The position numbers and the translations under genes are program-made. Below the pieces are notes generated by a model. The model had not been told where the DNA came from. It saw nothing but the letters and a program-made list of their open reading frames with translations, and made no database searches. From Methylomicrobium lacus LW14 (GTDB taxonomy: Bacteria; Pseudomonadota; Gammaproteobacteria; Methylococcales; Methylomonadaceae): a DNA stretch of 64,000 nucleotides. The stretch spans positions 2,645,501-2,709,500 of the forward strand of contig NZ_AZUN01000001.1 of the NCBI RefSeq assembly GCF_000527095.1, given 5' to 3'. Below are positions 46,169 through 54,997 of this stretch, piece after piece (position 1 is the first letter of the stretch; each line of letters begins with the position of its first letter).

Positions 46169-46828
46169 TTATCGAATCCACTTCCTGAACAAAAACGGCA
46201 CGACACTTCCGATCAAGATCGAAAACAGCACCATGCCGATATGCTGCCGGCTCCAATTGACCGGATACACATCGGCCCTGACCGGCCCTGTCAACCCCGG
46301 AATACTCGGCAAATCGCCGTCGCCGCCGTCGACCTTCAATTGCGCCTTCATGCCTTTTTCCTGGTGCTGCGGCAGTTCGCAGTGCACCAGATAAGTCTTT
46401 TTCCGGCTCGGCAGGATCATCGAGGCCTTCAATTGCCCGTGCCCGAACAGCTCCAGATGCAGCATGCCTTCGGGATAGAGATAGCCCGGCAGACCGTGGA
46501 TCATCATCTGATGCCGAACATGGTCGTCGTTGATGAAGGTGATGTTGATCTTCGCGCACGGCTTGACGTTCCATTCCTGCTGGTCGTAGGCGAACATCTT
46601 GCCGGGAAACTTTTTCGCGTGCTCGCGGCCGGCGCGGATCGTCAGCTCGACCGTTTCGGAAATTTGCGGGCAATCGCGCGGCAGCCGGTCCGGATTCGCG
46701 TTCATGATCATGCCGGTCTCATCCATCATCATGCCCTGATGATGCATCATGGCGGCGTTTGCCTGCGGCAATAAGCCGACAGCCAGCAGCAAGCCGGCGG
46801 AGATCGCGGTCATTCTGGACTTCATCAT
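46169..46828 (-). CDS. Exported cupredoxin with a C-terminal membrane anchor
   Basis: 219 residues. Signal peptide to about residue 26 (QANA), methionine/histidine-rich start (MMHHQGMMMDE), then a cupredoxin fold whose type 1 copper ligands can be read: H106 or H111 and C150, H155, M160 with canonical C-x4-H-x4-M spacing (HCELPQHQEKGM). A helix at about 197-215 anchors it in the membrane. It overlaps the multicopper oxidase gene by four bases, so the two proteins very likely work together, probably as electron donor and acceptor at the periplasmic face. Confidence 0.88.
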   Translation of the reverse strand: MMKSRMTAISAGLLLAVGLLPQANAAMMHHQGMMMDETGMIMNANPDRLPRDCPQISETVELTIRAGREHAKKFPGKMFAYDQQEWNVKPCAKINITFINDDHVRHQMMIHGLPGYLYPEGMLHLELFGHGQLKASMILPSRKKTYLVHCELPQHQEKGMKAQLKVDGGDGDLPSIPGLTGPVRADVYPVNWSRQHIGMVLFSILIGSVVPFLFRKWIR

Positions 46829-48483
46829 TGACGCCTCCGGTAACCGGTGAAAATCAGATAGACGAAAAGCCCGAACGCGCCGCCGCAGGACAAGCCGAAC
46901 GCGGCCAGCTTCAAGATGTTCGGCTCGATCCGGCCCGGCTCGCCGAGCATATCGGTAAAATCGCCCTGGGCCCAGGGCGGCTGTTTTTTCGCATAATAAT
47001 TTTTGTCGAACGCGACATCGAGCATTTCGTCATGCATCTTCGGCATCCCTTTATCGTCCAGATAAGCCTGATAGCCGATCAGCGAGATATTGCCGCCCGG
47101 CTCCATGCCGTCGGTCGTCTCGCCGTTCGAGGCATGATCATGGAACATCCACACGCCCGGCCCGTAACTGTGCAGACCGTCGTTGACCGTTTTTAGATCG
47201 ACATCGATCCGCTGCGCGGGCGCGATGTCGAGCACGTCGCGCGTCTCCCTGACCGCCTCGGGCCTCTCGACGCCGTCGGTCGCGGTCACGGTCACCTTAT
47301 GGCCGTGGATATGCAGCGCCATCGGCGAACGCTGCGCATTCGCGATGCGCAACTTGATGTTTTCGTTTTCGCCGGCCGCGATCAACCCGTCGCGCACCGT
47401 ATAGGGAAAGGAATGGCCGTTCAGCAGGAAATAGTTTTCATGCGACTCGGTGATGTTGTATTCGCGGCTCATCCGTTTCGAGATCAGGCGAGCGTCGTTC
47501 GCATTCTGGATCACCGCGGACAGTTTCTTGTCGAGCGCTTGATACAAGAGGTCGAATTCGCGGCTATAGCCTTCCTTGACCTTGACCGACGGATGCCGGA
47601 CCTGGCCGGCGCCGATGTTAAAGGTCTGCACCCAGTTGTTCGGCTTGTTTTCCTCGACCACGAAGATGCCGCTGAGCCCCATCATCATGTGCTGTGCGGT
47701 TTGCACGTGGCAATGATAGAGCATCGTGCCGGTATGCCGGGGTTTCATCTCATAGGTATGGCTCGCGCCCGGAAACACCGCATGCTCCTCCATGCCGTCG
47801 TTGTCCTCGCCCGCCGCGGTCATGAACGGATGATCGACGCCGTGCAGATGGATCGTATGCGGCAGATAATGGATGTTTTCGAGCGTGAGCTTGACCGTAT
47901 CGCCCTGCTCGACCCTGATCGTCGGTGACGGCGCGCGCAAGATCGGATTGGCCTGCATCGTGAAGAAGTTCTTCAGCGCCATGCCTTGCGATTTCGGCGC
48001 GAACACCCAAAGCCCCGGTTTGATACCCGGCGCGATGTCGAAGGTGTTGATCAGGAATTCGCCGTCTGGACTCGCGCCATTCAACTCGACCACTTCGAGC
48101 TTGATTTCGATCACGTCCGGGTCGCCGTCGCCGTCGAGGTCGTCTTTTTTGACGACCGCATCCTGCGCCATGCGCGTCTGCATCAGGGTCGCCATCGAGA
48201 TGTTGTTGGTGCCCTTGACCGCCGCGGCGATGTCATAAGGATTGTCCGGATCGCAGGACAGCGCCTCGTCGATGCTGACGCCGTCGATCGTTTGCGCCTG
48301 GCGCCATTCGGGATGCTCGTCCGGGCAAGGCTTCTCGGTGCCGCCGGTTTCGGCCGAACGGGTATAAACGGTCGAAGGCGACAGCGCGCCGCCCTTTTCC
48401 AGCCCGAATGGCGCCAGCCACCAGGCCGCGCCTGCCAAGGCGGCAACGAGCGAGATTAATAAATAACGTTTTTTGGGGGTCAT
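46825..48483 (-). CDS. Two-domain multicopper oxidase, membrane-anchored at both ends
   Basis: 552 residues from the ATG at 48483 (the frame runs to 48552). An N-terminal helix (about 6-25) and a C-terminal helix (about 523-545) are visible. Domain 1 has HTIHLHGVDH (about 209-218) and YHCHVQTAQHMMMG (256-269), with C258, H265 and a methionine as type 1 ligands. Domain 2 has ALHIHGHK and MFHDHASN, in which Asp replaces the type 1 cysteine. So type 1 copper lies in domain 1 only, with trinuclear histidines in both, the arrangement of type C two-domain oxidases such as the blue copper oxidase of Nitrosomonas (from memory). An LDGDGDPD calcium loop occurs near 116. Substrate unknown. Confidence 0.87.
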   Translation of the reverse strand: MTPKKRYLLISLVAALAGAAWWLAPFGLEKGGALSPSTVYTRSAETGGTEKPCPDEHPEWRQAQTIDGVSIDEALSCDPDNPYDIAAAVKGTNNISMATLMQTRMAQDAVVKKDDLDGDGDPDVIEIKLEVVELNGASPDGEFLINTFDIAPGIKPGLWVFAPKSQGMALKNFFTMQANPILRAPSPTIRVEQGDTVKLTLENIHYLPHTIHLHGVDHPFMTAAGEDNDGMEEHAVFPGASHTYEMKPRHTGTMLYHCHVQTAQHMMMGLSGIFVVEENKPNNWVQTFNIGAGQVRHPSVKVKEGYSREFDLLYQALDKKLSAVIQNANDARLISKRMSREYNITESHENYFLLNGHSFPYTVRDGLIAAGENENIKLRIANAQRSPMALHIHGHKVTVTATDGVERPEAVRETRDVLDIAPAQRIDVDLKTVNDGLHSYGPGVWMFHDHASNGETTDGMEPGGNISLIGYQAYLDDKGMPKMHDEMLDVAFDKNYYAKKQPPWAQGDFTDMLGEPGRIEPNILKLAAFGLSCGGAFGLFVYLIFTGYRRRQ

Positions 48484-48631
48484 GCGGCGATGAAAACTGC
48501 AAAAATTAAGGGTTATTGTAAAGGTCCGGGGGGCGAAAAGAAACTCGCACAAACGACGCGGCGGTTTGAACTCATGATTATCGGCGCGTCCGATTGTGTT
48601 AACCTAGCCGCAACAAAAAACGGTCAGGATC

Positions 48632-49021
48632 ATGAAATTCGCGATACAAATCAACGCCGGCCCCTATGCCTCGAACGCCGGCCATACCGCCTTGCGCTTC
48701 ATCGAGGCCGCGCTCGCCTCGGGCCACGAGATCGTGCGGGTCTTTTTTTATCATGACGGCATTTATCACGGCCTGAAATATGCGACCCCGCCCGACGATG
48801 AATTCAACTACGCCGCGAAGTGGAGCGCACTTGCACAGCGCCACCGGCTCGATCTGGTGTTGTGCATTTCGGCCGCGCAAAAACGCGGCCTCCTCTGCCG
48901 CGACGAAGCCGAACGCCAAGGCAAGCGCGATGACGATCTGGCCGCGGGCTTTCGAATCGGCGGCCTCGGTCAACTGGTTGAGGCGACGCGGCACGCGGAC
49001 CGCTTCCTGGTCTTTGGGTAA
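48632..49021 (+). CDS. tusD: Sulfur carrier TusD (DsrE-like)
   Basis: 129 residues. The catalytic cysteine is C78 in LVLCISAAQKRG. TusD receives persulfide from TusA in the relay that thiolates U34 of tRNA. Six bases separate it from tusC. Confidence 0.93.
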   Translation: MKFAIQINAGPYASNAGHTALRFIEAALASGHEIVRVFFYHDGIYHGLKYATPPDDEFNYAAKWSALAQRHRLDLVLCISAAQKRGLLCRDEAERQGKRDDDLAAGFRIGGLGQLVEATRHADRFLVFG

Positions 49022-49027
49022 ATCGCG

Positions 49028-49384
49028 ATGAAAAGCTATCTGTTTATTCTCCGTAAACCGGCTCACGGCGGCGCCTTCGTCCAGGAAATGCTCGACATTA
49101 TCTTGACGACCGCCGCATTCGACCAGCAAACGTCGATTTTGTTGCTCGACGACGCGGTCTTCCAATTAAAAAAAGGGCAACAGCCGGAACGTTTCGGCAT
49201 GAAGGATACCGCGTCGATCTATCCTGCACTCGAAATTTATGACGTGAAACACATCTATGCCGAGGCCGAATCGCTCGAAGAGCGGGGGCTGAAGCCGGGC
49301 GACCTCTGCCTGCCCATCGAATCGGTTTACCGAAAAGACATCCCGGGCCTGATGCGGCGCCATGACGTGCTGTTTCCGGGCTAA
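49028..49384 (+). CDS. tusC: Sulfurtransferase complex subunit TusC (DsrF-like)
   Basis: 118 residues, typical TusC: FILRKPAHGGAFVQEMLD, then LLLDDAVFQLKKGQ. Partner of TusD and TusB in the hexameric complex. The expected tusB is not found: after the stop only ATG GTC TGA is read and no DsrH-like frame follows. Confidence 0.92.
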   Translation: MKSYLFILRKPAHGGAFVQEMLDIILTTAAFDQQTSILLLDDAVFQLKKGQQPERFGMKDTASIYPALEIYDVKHIYAEAESLEERGLKPGDLCLPIESVYRKDIPGLMRRHDVLFPG

Positions 49385-49764
49385 TCATGGTCTGAGCCCC
49401 AATCTGCAAGCGAGGCGGCAGCCGCAGGGATTGCGGCACGGTCAAAATTTATTTTTCGCCTGATTATGGCCGCTTACCGTCTGATCGCCGGTATTTTTTT
49501 TGAATGCCTCGAAAAACTGTGTCATATGCCGCAGCGAGTCGGTCATATCCCACAACCGCCGCTTTCTCCTGCTCCCTAACCCATTGAAAATGGCGGATTT
49601 TGCTTAGACAAAACCGCTATATCCAGCAGTAATCATGCCAATTTATGCGACATTTTGTCGCGCGTCAATCCGCCGCATTTTCTAACGCGAACTGTGCCGG
49701 TAGACTTGGTTTCAACTTTTGCAAGGCCTGTAAAACCTCTTAAGTTATCATCCTTCCTCTCTCG
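49385..49764. other. Intergenic region, candidate leader or small RNA
   Basis: About 380 bases between tusC and the M41-like gene with no coding frame of interest. It ends in a strong intrinsic terminator placed directly before the next ribosome site, so the transcript ending there would be a short non-coding RNA or a regulated leader. Confidence 0.4.
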
Positions 49765-49797
49765 GTGCGGGCCGGCTTCCGGTCCGCACATTTTTTT
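49765..49797 (+). terminator. Intrinsic terminator in the 5' leader of the M41-like gene
   Basis: GTGCGGGCCGG-CTT-CCGGTCCGCAC (11-bp stem, one G-U pair) followed by seven T residues. The next bases AAGGGG are the ribosome site of the gene starting at 49809. A terminator in this position suggests attenuation. Confidence 0.88.
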
Positions 49798-49808
49798 AAG
49801 GGGCCGAC

Positions 49809-50486
49809 ATGAAACGCTACAACACGCTACTGATCAACCACATTCCGGCAAATCCTGAAACCCTAAAAAAACAAACCGCGATCCATGAGGCCGGACACGC
49901 CGCCGCGATCTATCTCGGCAACAAACAAAAACAATTGCCGCCGGTTTTCTTCCAGATCCTGATCCAGGATGCGCTGCATGACCCCCCCTGGCCATGCCGG
50001 ACCGGCACTCCCTCTGCCGCAATGACCTGCTTTGCAAAAGTCGAAGGCGGCCGCCTGATTCATACCCTGCCCTCCTCGCTGCCGGAAGCCACACGGCGCT
50101 TTTCGCCGCTGGAGCGGCAAGCCTATCAGTCCGCTTTCGAGGCGGATATCGTCAATTTTCTGGCAGGCCCGCTCGCCGAAGCCAAATATGTGGCGTCATG
50201 CGATGACGAAATCTTCAATCCACGCCTGGTGAATCTCGATGCGCTGCATTTTTACGGCGGCACGGCGGATGTCGCGCTGGCCAAGGAATACCTAGCCTGC
50301 CTGATCGCGGAACCGCGGGAAAAAGAGCGGCTGATCGCCGAACTGTTCATGACCGCCTACCAATTCATCAGCCAGCGTTCGCACTGGCGCGCGATTACCG
50401 CGTTGGCCGATTTCATCCTGAGCTCAGGTAAAAATGTGATCGCCTGCGAGGACATCATCCGGGTCCTCGATGCGCAAACGGCCTGA
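49809..50486 (+). CDS. Stand-alone M41-like zinc peptidase (FtsH protease domain without AAA)
   Basis: 225 residues. Zinc motif HEAGH at 26-30, followed by FLAGPLAEAKY (117-127), resembling the LAGRAAE segment of FtsH, and GGTADVALAKEYLACL (150-165), resembling the FtsH segment with the third ligand, here D154. The AAA+ ATPase and membrane helices of FtsH are absent and there is an insert of about 50 residues after HEAGH. Such orphan M41-like proteins are known in databases as uncharacterised. No signal peptide. Confidence 0.78.
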   Translation: MKRYNTLLINHIPANPETLKKQTAIHEAGHAAAIYLGNKQKQLPPVFFQILIQDALHDPPWPCRTGTPSAAMTCFAKVEGGRLIHTLPSSLPEATRRFSPLERQAYQSAFEADIVNFLAGPLAEAKYVASCDDEIFNPRLVNLDALHFYGGTADVALAKEYLACLIAEPREKERLIAELFMTAYQFISQRSHWRAITALADFILSSGKNVIACEDIIRVLDAQTA

Positions 50487-50510
50487 GCGATTTTTTGCGC
50501 CCGGATAAAA

Positions 50511-51194
50511 TCAGGCGGCGTGTGCCGCGCGCTCGCCGAACAACGCGGTGCCGACCCTGACGATCGTTGCACCTTCCAAAACCGCCGCCTTTAAATCGCC
50601 GGACATGCCGAACGAAAAAGTATCAAGCTCCGGCCGCGCGAGCTCTTTGACCGCCTCGCATAAAGCCCGGTAAGGCTGCCTTTGCCGTTCAAAATCGCTT
50701 TCCGGCGCCGGAATCGCCATCACCCCGCGCAGCCTTAAATGAGGCAGCGACATGACCTGTTCGCACAGCGCCGGCAGTTCGTCGAGGCCGACGCCCGATT
50801 TGGACGCCTCGCCGCTGATATTGACCTGCAAACAAATATTCAACGGCGGCAAGCCCGCCGGCCGCTGATCGTTCAGCCTTTTGGCGTTTTTGAACGAATC
50901 GATGCTGTGCACCCAATCGAAATGCGCGGCCAGCAGCTTGGTCTTGTTCGACTGAATCGGACCGATGAAATGCCAGGTGATGTCATAAGCGCCCAATTCC
51001 GCCTGTTTTTTCACCGCTTCCTGGCAATAACTCTCGCCGAAATGACGCTGCCCGGCCCGGTAGGCTTCGGCAATGTCATGCGCGGGCTTGGTCTTGCTGA
51101 CCGCCAATAGCAGCACCCTATCCTCCGGGCGCTTAGCGGTGCCGCAATAGTCCCGAATTTGCTGGCGGATGAGTTTCAGATTTTGGCTGATCAT
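50511..51194 (-). CDS. yggS: YggS-family PLP homeostasis protein
   Basis: 227 residues. PLP-binding lysine in LLAVSKTKPAHDI (about residue 36), HFIGPIQSNKTK, and the C-terminal SFGMSGDLKAAVLEGATIVRVGTALFGER. PLPBP controls vitamin B6 balance. Divergent from pilT with the usual gammaproteobacterial linkage yggS-pilT. Confidence 0.97.
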   Translation of the reverse strand: MISQNLKLIRQQIRDYCGTAKRPEDRVLLLAVSKTKPAHDIAEAYRAGQRHFGESYCQEAVKKQAELGAYDITWHFIGPIQSNKTKLLAAHFDWVHSIDSFKNAKRLNDQRPAGLPPLNICLQVNISGEASKSGVGLDELPALCEQVMSLPHLRLRGVMAIPAPESDFERQRQPYRALCEAVKELARPELDTFSFGMSGDLKAAVLEGATIVRVGTALFGERAAHAA

Positions 51195-51317
51195 GGCGTC
51201 TTAATGTCGAAATAACGAGAGAGCCGGCTATTAAACACCACGCCTTTCAAAAAACAAAGAGTTGAACTACTTTTTAAGAACAGATCAGCCACTTTTAACC
51301 CCCTTTTAGAGAAAATT

Positions 51318-52355
51318 ATGGATATTGCCGAGTTACTGGCTTTTTCGGTCAAAAACAATGCGTCGGATTTACATTTATCGGCAGGGCTGCCGCCGATGAT
51401 TCGGGTGGACGGCGATATTCGCCGGATCAACGTGCCGCCTCTCGATCATAAAGCGGTACACTCGCTGATGTACGACATCATGAACGACAAGCAGCGGCGC
51501 GATTATGAAGAATTTCTCGAAACCGACTTTTCGTTTGCGCTACCCGGCGTCGCGCGCTTCCGGGTCAACGCCTTCAATCAGGAACGCGGCGCGGCGGGGG
51601 TTTTCCGGACCATTCCGTCTAAAGTTCTGAGCCTCGAAGACCTGAAGGCGCCGAAATTTTTCGAAGAAGTGACCCGCAAGCCGCGCGGCCTGGTGCTGGT
51701 CACAGGGCCCACCGGTTCCGGCAAATCGACCACGCTGGCGGCGATGATCAACCACATCAACACGAACGATTACGCGCACATCCTGACCGTCGAAGATCCG
51801 ATCGAATTCGTGCATGAAAGCCAGAAATGCCTGATCAACCAGCGCGAGGTCCATCGCGATACGCACGGCTTCAACGAAGCCTTGCGCTCGGCCCTGCGGG
51901 AAGACCCGGACATCATCCTGGTCGGCGAAATGCGCGACCTCGAAACGATCAGGCTGGCGCTGACCGCGGCCGAAACCGGCCACCTGGTGTTCGGCACCCT
52001 GCATACGACTTCCGCCGCGAAAACGATCGACCGGATCATCGACGTGTTTCCGGCCGCCGAAAAGGACATGATCCGCTCGATGCTGTCCGAATCGCTGCAG
52101 GCGGTCATTTCGCAAACATTGCTCAAAAAAGTCGGCGGCGGCCGTATCGCGGCGCACGAGATCATGGTCGGCACCGCCGCGATCCGCAACCTGATCCGCG
52201 AGGCGAAAGTCGCGCAAATGTATTCGGCGATTCAAACCGGACGCAAGGACGGCATGCAGACACTCGACCAGAATCTGAAGGAACTGGTCGACAAGGGCCT
52301 GATCACCTCGAAGATCGCAATGACCCGTGCGGTCAACAAAGACATGTTCCGTTAA
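51318..52355 (+). CDS. pilT: Type IV pilus retraction ATPase PilT
   Basis: 345 residues. Walker A GPTGSGKST (about 130), Asp box, Walker B ILVGEMRDLETI and His box TLHTTSAAKTIDRI; the C-terminal AIRNLIREAKVAQMYS is PilT-specific. Powers pilus retraction. It is followed by pilU after 23 bases. Confidence 0.98.
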   Translation: MDIAELLAFSVKNNASDLHLSAGLPPMIRVDGDIRRINVPPLDHKAVHSLMYDIMNDKQRRDYEEFLETDFSFALPGVARFRVNAFNQERGAAGVFRTIPSKVLSLEDLKAPKFFEEVTRKPRGLVLVTGPTGSGKSTTLAAMINHINTNDYAHILTVEDPIEFVHESQKCLINQREVHRDTHGFNEALRSALREDPDIILVGEMRDLETIRLALTAAETGHLVFGTLHTTSAAKTIDRIIDVFPAAEKDMIRSMLSESLQAVISQTLLKKVGGGRIAAHEIMVGTAAIRNLIREAKVAQMYSAIQTGRKDGMQTLDQNLKELVDKGLITSKIAMTRAVNKDMFR

Positions 52356-52378
52356 GCCCATCACCCCAAGGAAAGCTC

Positions 52379-53512
52379 ATGGATTTCAAAGCCTTGCTCG
52401 CACTGATGGTGCAAAAGAAAGCCTCCGACCTGTTCATTACCTCAGGCCGCGCGCCGACGATCAAGGTCGACGGCTCGATGGTCGAAGTCTCCAAAAATCC
52501 GCTGACGCCCGAACAGGCGATGAAAATCGTGCTCAGCATCATGAATCAGCGGCAAAAGGACGAATTCGACAATACCAAGGAATGCCAGTTTGCGATCAGC
52601 CTGCCTGACCTCGGCCGCTTCCGGGTCAGCGCCTTCATGCAGCGCGACGCCGCCGGCATGGTCTTGCGCCGGATCGAAAACCACATTCCCGACACCGAAG
52701 CGCTGCATTTGCCACCGGTGCTGAAAGATCTGATCATGGAAAAACGCGGCCTGGTGATCTTCGTCGGCGCGACCGGCACCGGTAAGTCGACCTCGCTGGC
52801 ATCCTTGATCAAACACCGCAACCAAAACACCAGCGGCCACATCATCACGATCGAAGACCCGATGGAATTCGAACATCCGCATTTAGGCTGCATCGTGACC
52901 CAGCGCGAAGTCGGCGTCGATACCGAATCGTATGAAGTCGCGTTGAAAAACACCCTGAGACAGGCGCCCGACGTGATCCTGATCGGCGAAATACGGACCC
53001 GCGAAACGATGCAGAACGCGATCACCTTCGCCGAAACCGGGCATCTGTGCTTATCGACCCTGCATGCGAATAACGCGAACCAGGCGATCGATCGTATCCT
53101 GCATTTCTTCCCCGAGGACATGCACCCGCAGTTGTTCATGGACTTGTCGCTGAATCTGCGCGGCATCGTCGCGCAGCAATTGATCAAGCGTGCGGACGGC
53201 AAAGGGCGTTATCCTGCGATCGAAATCCTGATCAACACGCCGCTGGCGAAAGATTTAATCCGTAAGGGTGAGGTGCACAAACTGAAGGAATTGATGAAAC
53301 AATCGCGCGAACAGGGTATGCAGACCTTCGATCAGGCCTTGTACGATCTGTATGTCGCCGGCAAGATCAGCTATGAGGATGCATTGAATTCGGCCGATTC
53401 GAAGAACGAAGTCCGCCTGATGATCAAGCTCGGCGCGGAAGGCGTCAGCAGTTCGGCCGGAGACAACATGGTGCTGACCGAGACCGAAGAGGATACGGGC
53501 AAGTTGTTTTAA
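52379..53512 (+). CDS. pilU: Type IV pilus retraction ATPase PilU
   Basis: 377 residues from the ATG at 52379; a frame reaching 51827 is a shadow of pilT. Walker A GATGTGKST, Walker B ILIGEIRTRETM and AIEILINTPLAKDLIRKGE. Accessory retraction motor that works with PilT. Ribosome site AAGGAAA. Confidence 0.97.
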   Translation: MDFKALLALMVQKKASDLFITSGRAPTIKVDGSMVEVSKNPLTPEQAMKIVLSIMNQRQKDEFDNTKECQFAISLPDLGRFRVSAFMQRDAAGMVLRRIENHIPDTEALHLPPVLKDLIMEKRGLVIFVGATGTGKSTSLASLIKHRNQNTSGHIITIEDPMEFEHPHLGCIVTQREVGVDTESYEVALKNTLRQAPDVILIGEIRTRETMQNAITFAETGHLCLSTLHANNANQAIDRILHFFPEDMHPQLFMDLSLNLRGIVAQQLIKRADGKGRYPAIEILINTPLAKDLIRKGEVHKLKELMKQSREQGMQTFDQALYDLYVAGKISYEDALNSADSKNEVRLMIKLGAEGVSSSAGDNMVLTETEEDTGKLF

Positions 53513-53516
53513 TGCG

Positions 53517-53592
53517 CTGCCGGCGCCGAGGCTTCGGCGCCGGCAGAAAGACCTCGATTTTCGATGACCCCGGACGGTTCCGGGGTCATCGA
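53517..53592. terminator. Two tandem hairpins between pilU and panD
   Basis: CTGCCGGCGCCGA/TCGGCGCCGGCAG (53517-53546, 13-bp stem) and TCGATGACCCCGG/CCGGGGTCATCGA (53561-53592, 13-bp stem). They lie between convergent genes and probably end both transcripts, though no long T run is present. Confidence 0.65.
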
Positions 53593-53603
53593 AACAGGAA
53601 AGA

Positions 53604-53990
53604 TCAGGCCGAATGAGCCTGCACGGGAATGGACGAAGCGGTGCGAATCACTTCGTTCCTTTCGTTAAAATAAATCAGCGCCGGCTTATAATCGGCCAAC
53701 TCATTCTGGTCGTAAACGGCATAGGCGCAGATGATCACCACATCGCCCGCGCAAGCCAGCCGCGCGGCCGCGCCGTTGACCGAAATGACGCCGGACCCGG
53801 CTTCCGCGCGAATCGCATAGGTCGTGAAACGCTCGCCGTTATTGACATTGTATATCTGGATCTGTTCGTACTCCCTGATCCCCGACAAATCGAGAAAGTC
53901 GCCGTCGATTGCGCATGAGCCTTCATAGCCGAGTTCCGAACGTGTAACGGTCGCCCGATGAAGTTTCGCTTTCAGCATCGTAGTTTGCAT
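53604..53990 (-). CDS. panD: Aspartate 1-decarboxylase (pyruvoyl enzyme)
   Basis: 128 residues. The self-cleavage site is G24-S25 in GYEGSCAID, the same position as in E. coli when the start MQTTMLKAKL is used. Makes beta-alanine for pantothenate. It lies about 165 bases downstream of panC on the same strand. Confidence 0.96.
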   Translation of the reverse strand: MQTTMLKAKLHRATVTRSELGYEGSCAIDGDFLDLSGIREYEQIQIYNVNNGERFTTYAIRAEAGSGVISVNGAAARLACAGDVVIICAYAVYDQNELADYKPALIYFNERNEVIRTASSIPVQAHSA

Positions 53991-54155
53991 AATAACCCGA
54001 TATAAAATAGCTTAATAAACCCTCAATTATCGCTTATTCCCGTGAATCCGGCAAGATAGGACCACGCAGGAATACGCATAGAAGGCGCCAAACCTATCTT
54101 TCGCCGCCGAACGCGGACGAACTGATGCGCGAGATTCTGCCACTTCACTATTAAT

Positions 54156-54995
54156 TTACTTCGAAAAACAAATATTATCAATCAGCCGCGTCTTCCCCAG
54201 CCTCGCCGCGGCCAGAATCACCAGATCGCGGTCTTCGAGCGCTGCCGCGGCCAAATCCAGGCTCCGGCAGATCGAAAAATAGTCGGGACGGAAACCCGCC
54301 GCAGACAAAAACGCCTGCGCCTGCCCTTCGATGTCCGCATAGGCGGCGCCGGACAACACAGCTTCTTTCGCCGTACACAAAGCCTGGTAAAGCTTCGCGG
54401 CATTGGCTTTTTCCGCAGCGCTCAAATACCCGTTCCGGGAACTCATCGCCAGACCGTTGGCTTCACGAACCGTCTCGACCGGCACCAGCTCGACCGGCAT
54501 GTTCAAATCCCCCACCATCGTCCGGATGATCACCAATTGCTGATAATCCTTCAGACCGAAAAAGGCCGTATCCGGCTGCACGATATTGAACAATTTCGCG
54601 ACCACGGTCGCCACGCCGTTGAAATGGCCGGGCCTAAAGGCGCCGCAATGCAGGTCCGACAAACCCGCGACACTAACCACCGTTTTCGCCGCCGAATCGT
54701 ACATTTCCCTGACCGCCGGCAAAAATAACAGATCGGCCCCGGCCGCGAGCAATCTTTCGCGGTCTTCGGCTTCGGTGCGCGGATAAGCCGCGAAATCCTC
54801 GCCGACGCCGAACTGGGTCGGATTTACGAAGATGCTGACCACGACGCGCTCGGCCCGCCGCCGCGCCGCATCGACCAGGCTGATATGTCCGGCGTGCAGA
54901 TTACCCATCGTCGGCACGAACGCAATCCGGTCTCCGGCGCGCCGCCAGGCTCCAATGATCGTTCGCAATTCGGCTATCGCAGTGACAGTTTGCAT
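54156..54995 (-). CDS. panC: Pantothenate synthetase
   Basis: 279 residues from ATG at 54995; the frame reaching 55247 is a shadow of panB. VPTMGNLHAGHISLV (ATP-binding HAGH), FVNPTQFGVGEDF and MSSRNGYLS are present. Ligates pantoate and beta-alanine. The start lies two bases after the panB stop. Confidence 0.97.
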   Translation of the reverse strand: MQTVTAIAELRTIIGAWRRAGDRIAFVPTMGNLHAGHISLVDAARRRAERVVVSIFVNPTQFGVGEDFAAYPRTEAEDRERLLAAGADLLFLPAVREMYDSAAKTVVSVAGLSDLHCGAFRPGHFNGVATVVAKLFNIVQPDTAFFGLKDYQQLVIIRTMVGDLNMPVELVPVETVREANGLAMSSRNGYLSAAEKANAAKLYQALCTAKEAVLSGAAYADIEGQAQAFLSAAGFRPDYFSICRSLDLAAAALEDRDLVILAAARLGKTRLIDNICFSK

Positions 54996-54997
54996 GA

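Noticed and set aside
51827..52378. Upstream extension of pilU
   Set aside because: It reads pilT in another frame; PilU begins at the ATG at 52379 with a ribosome site.
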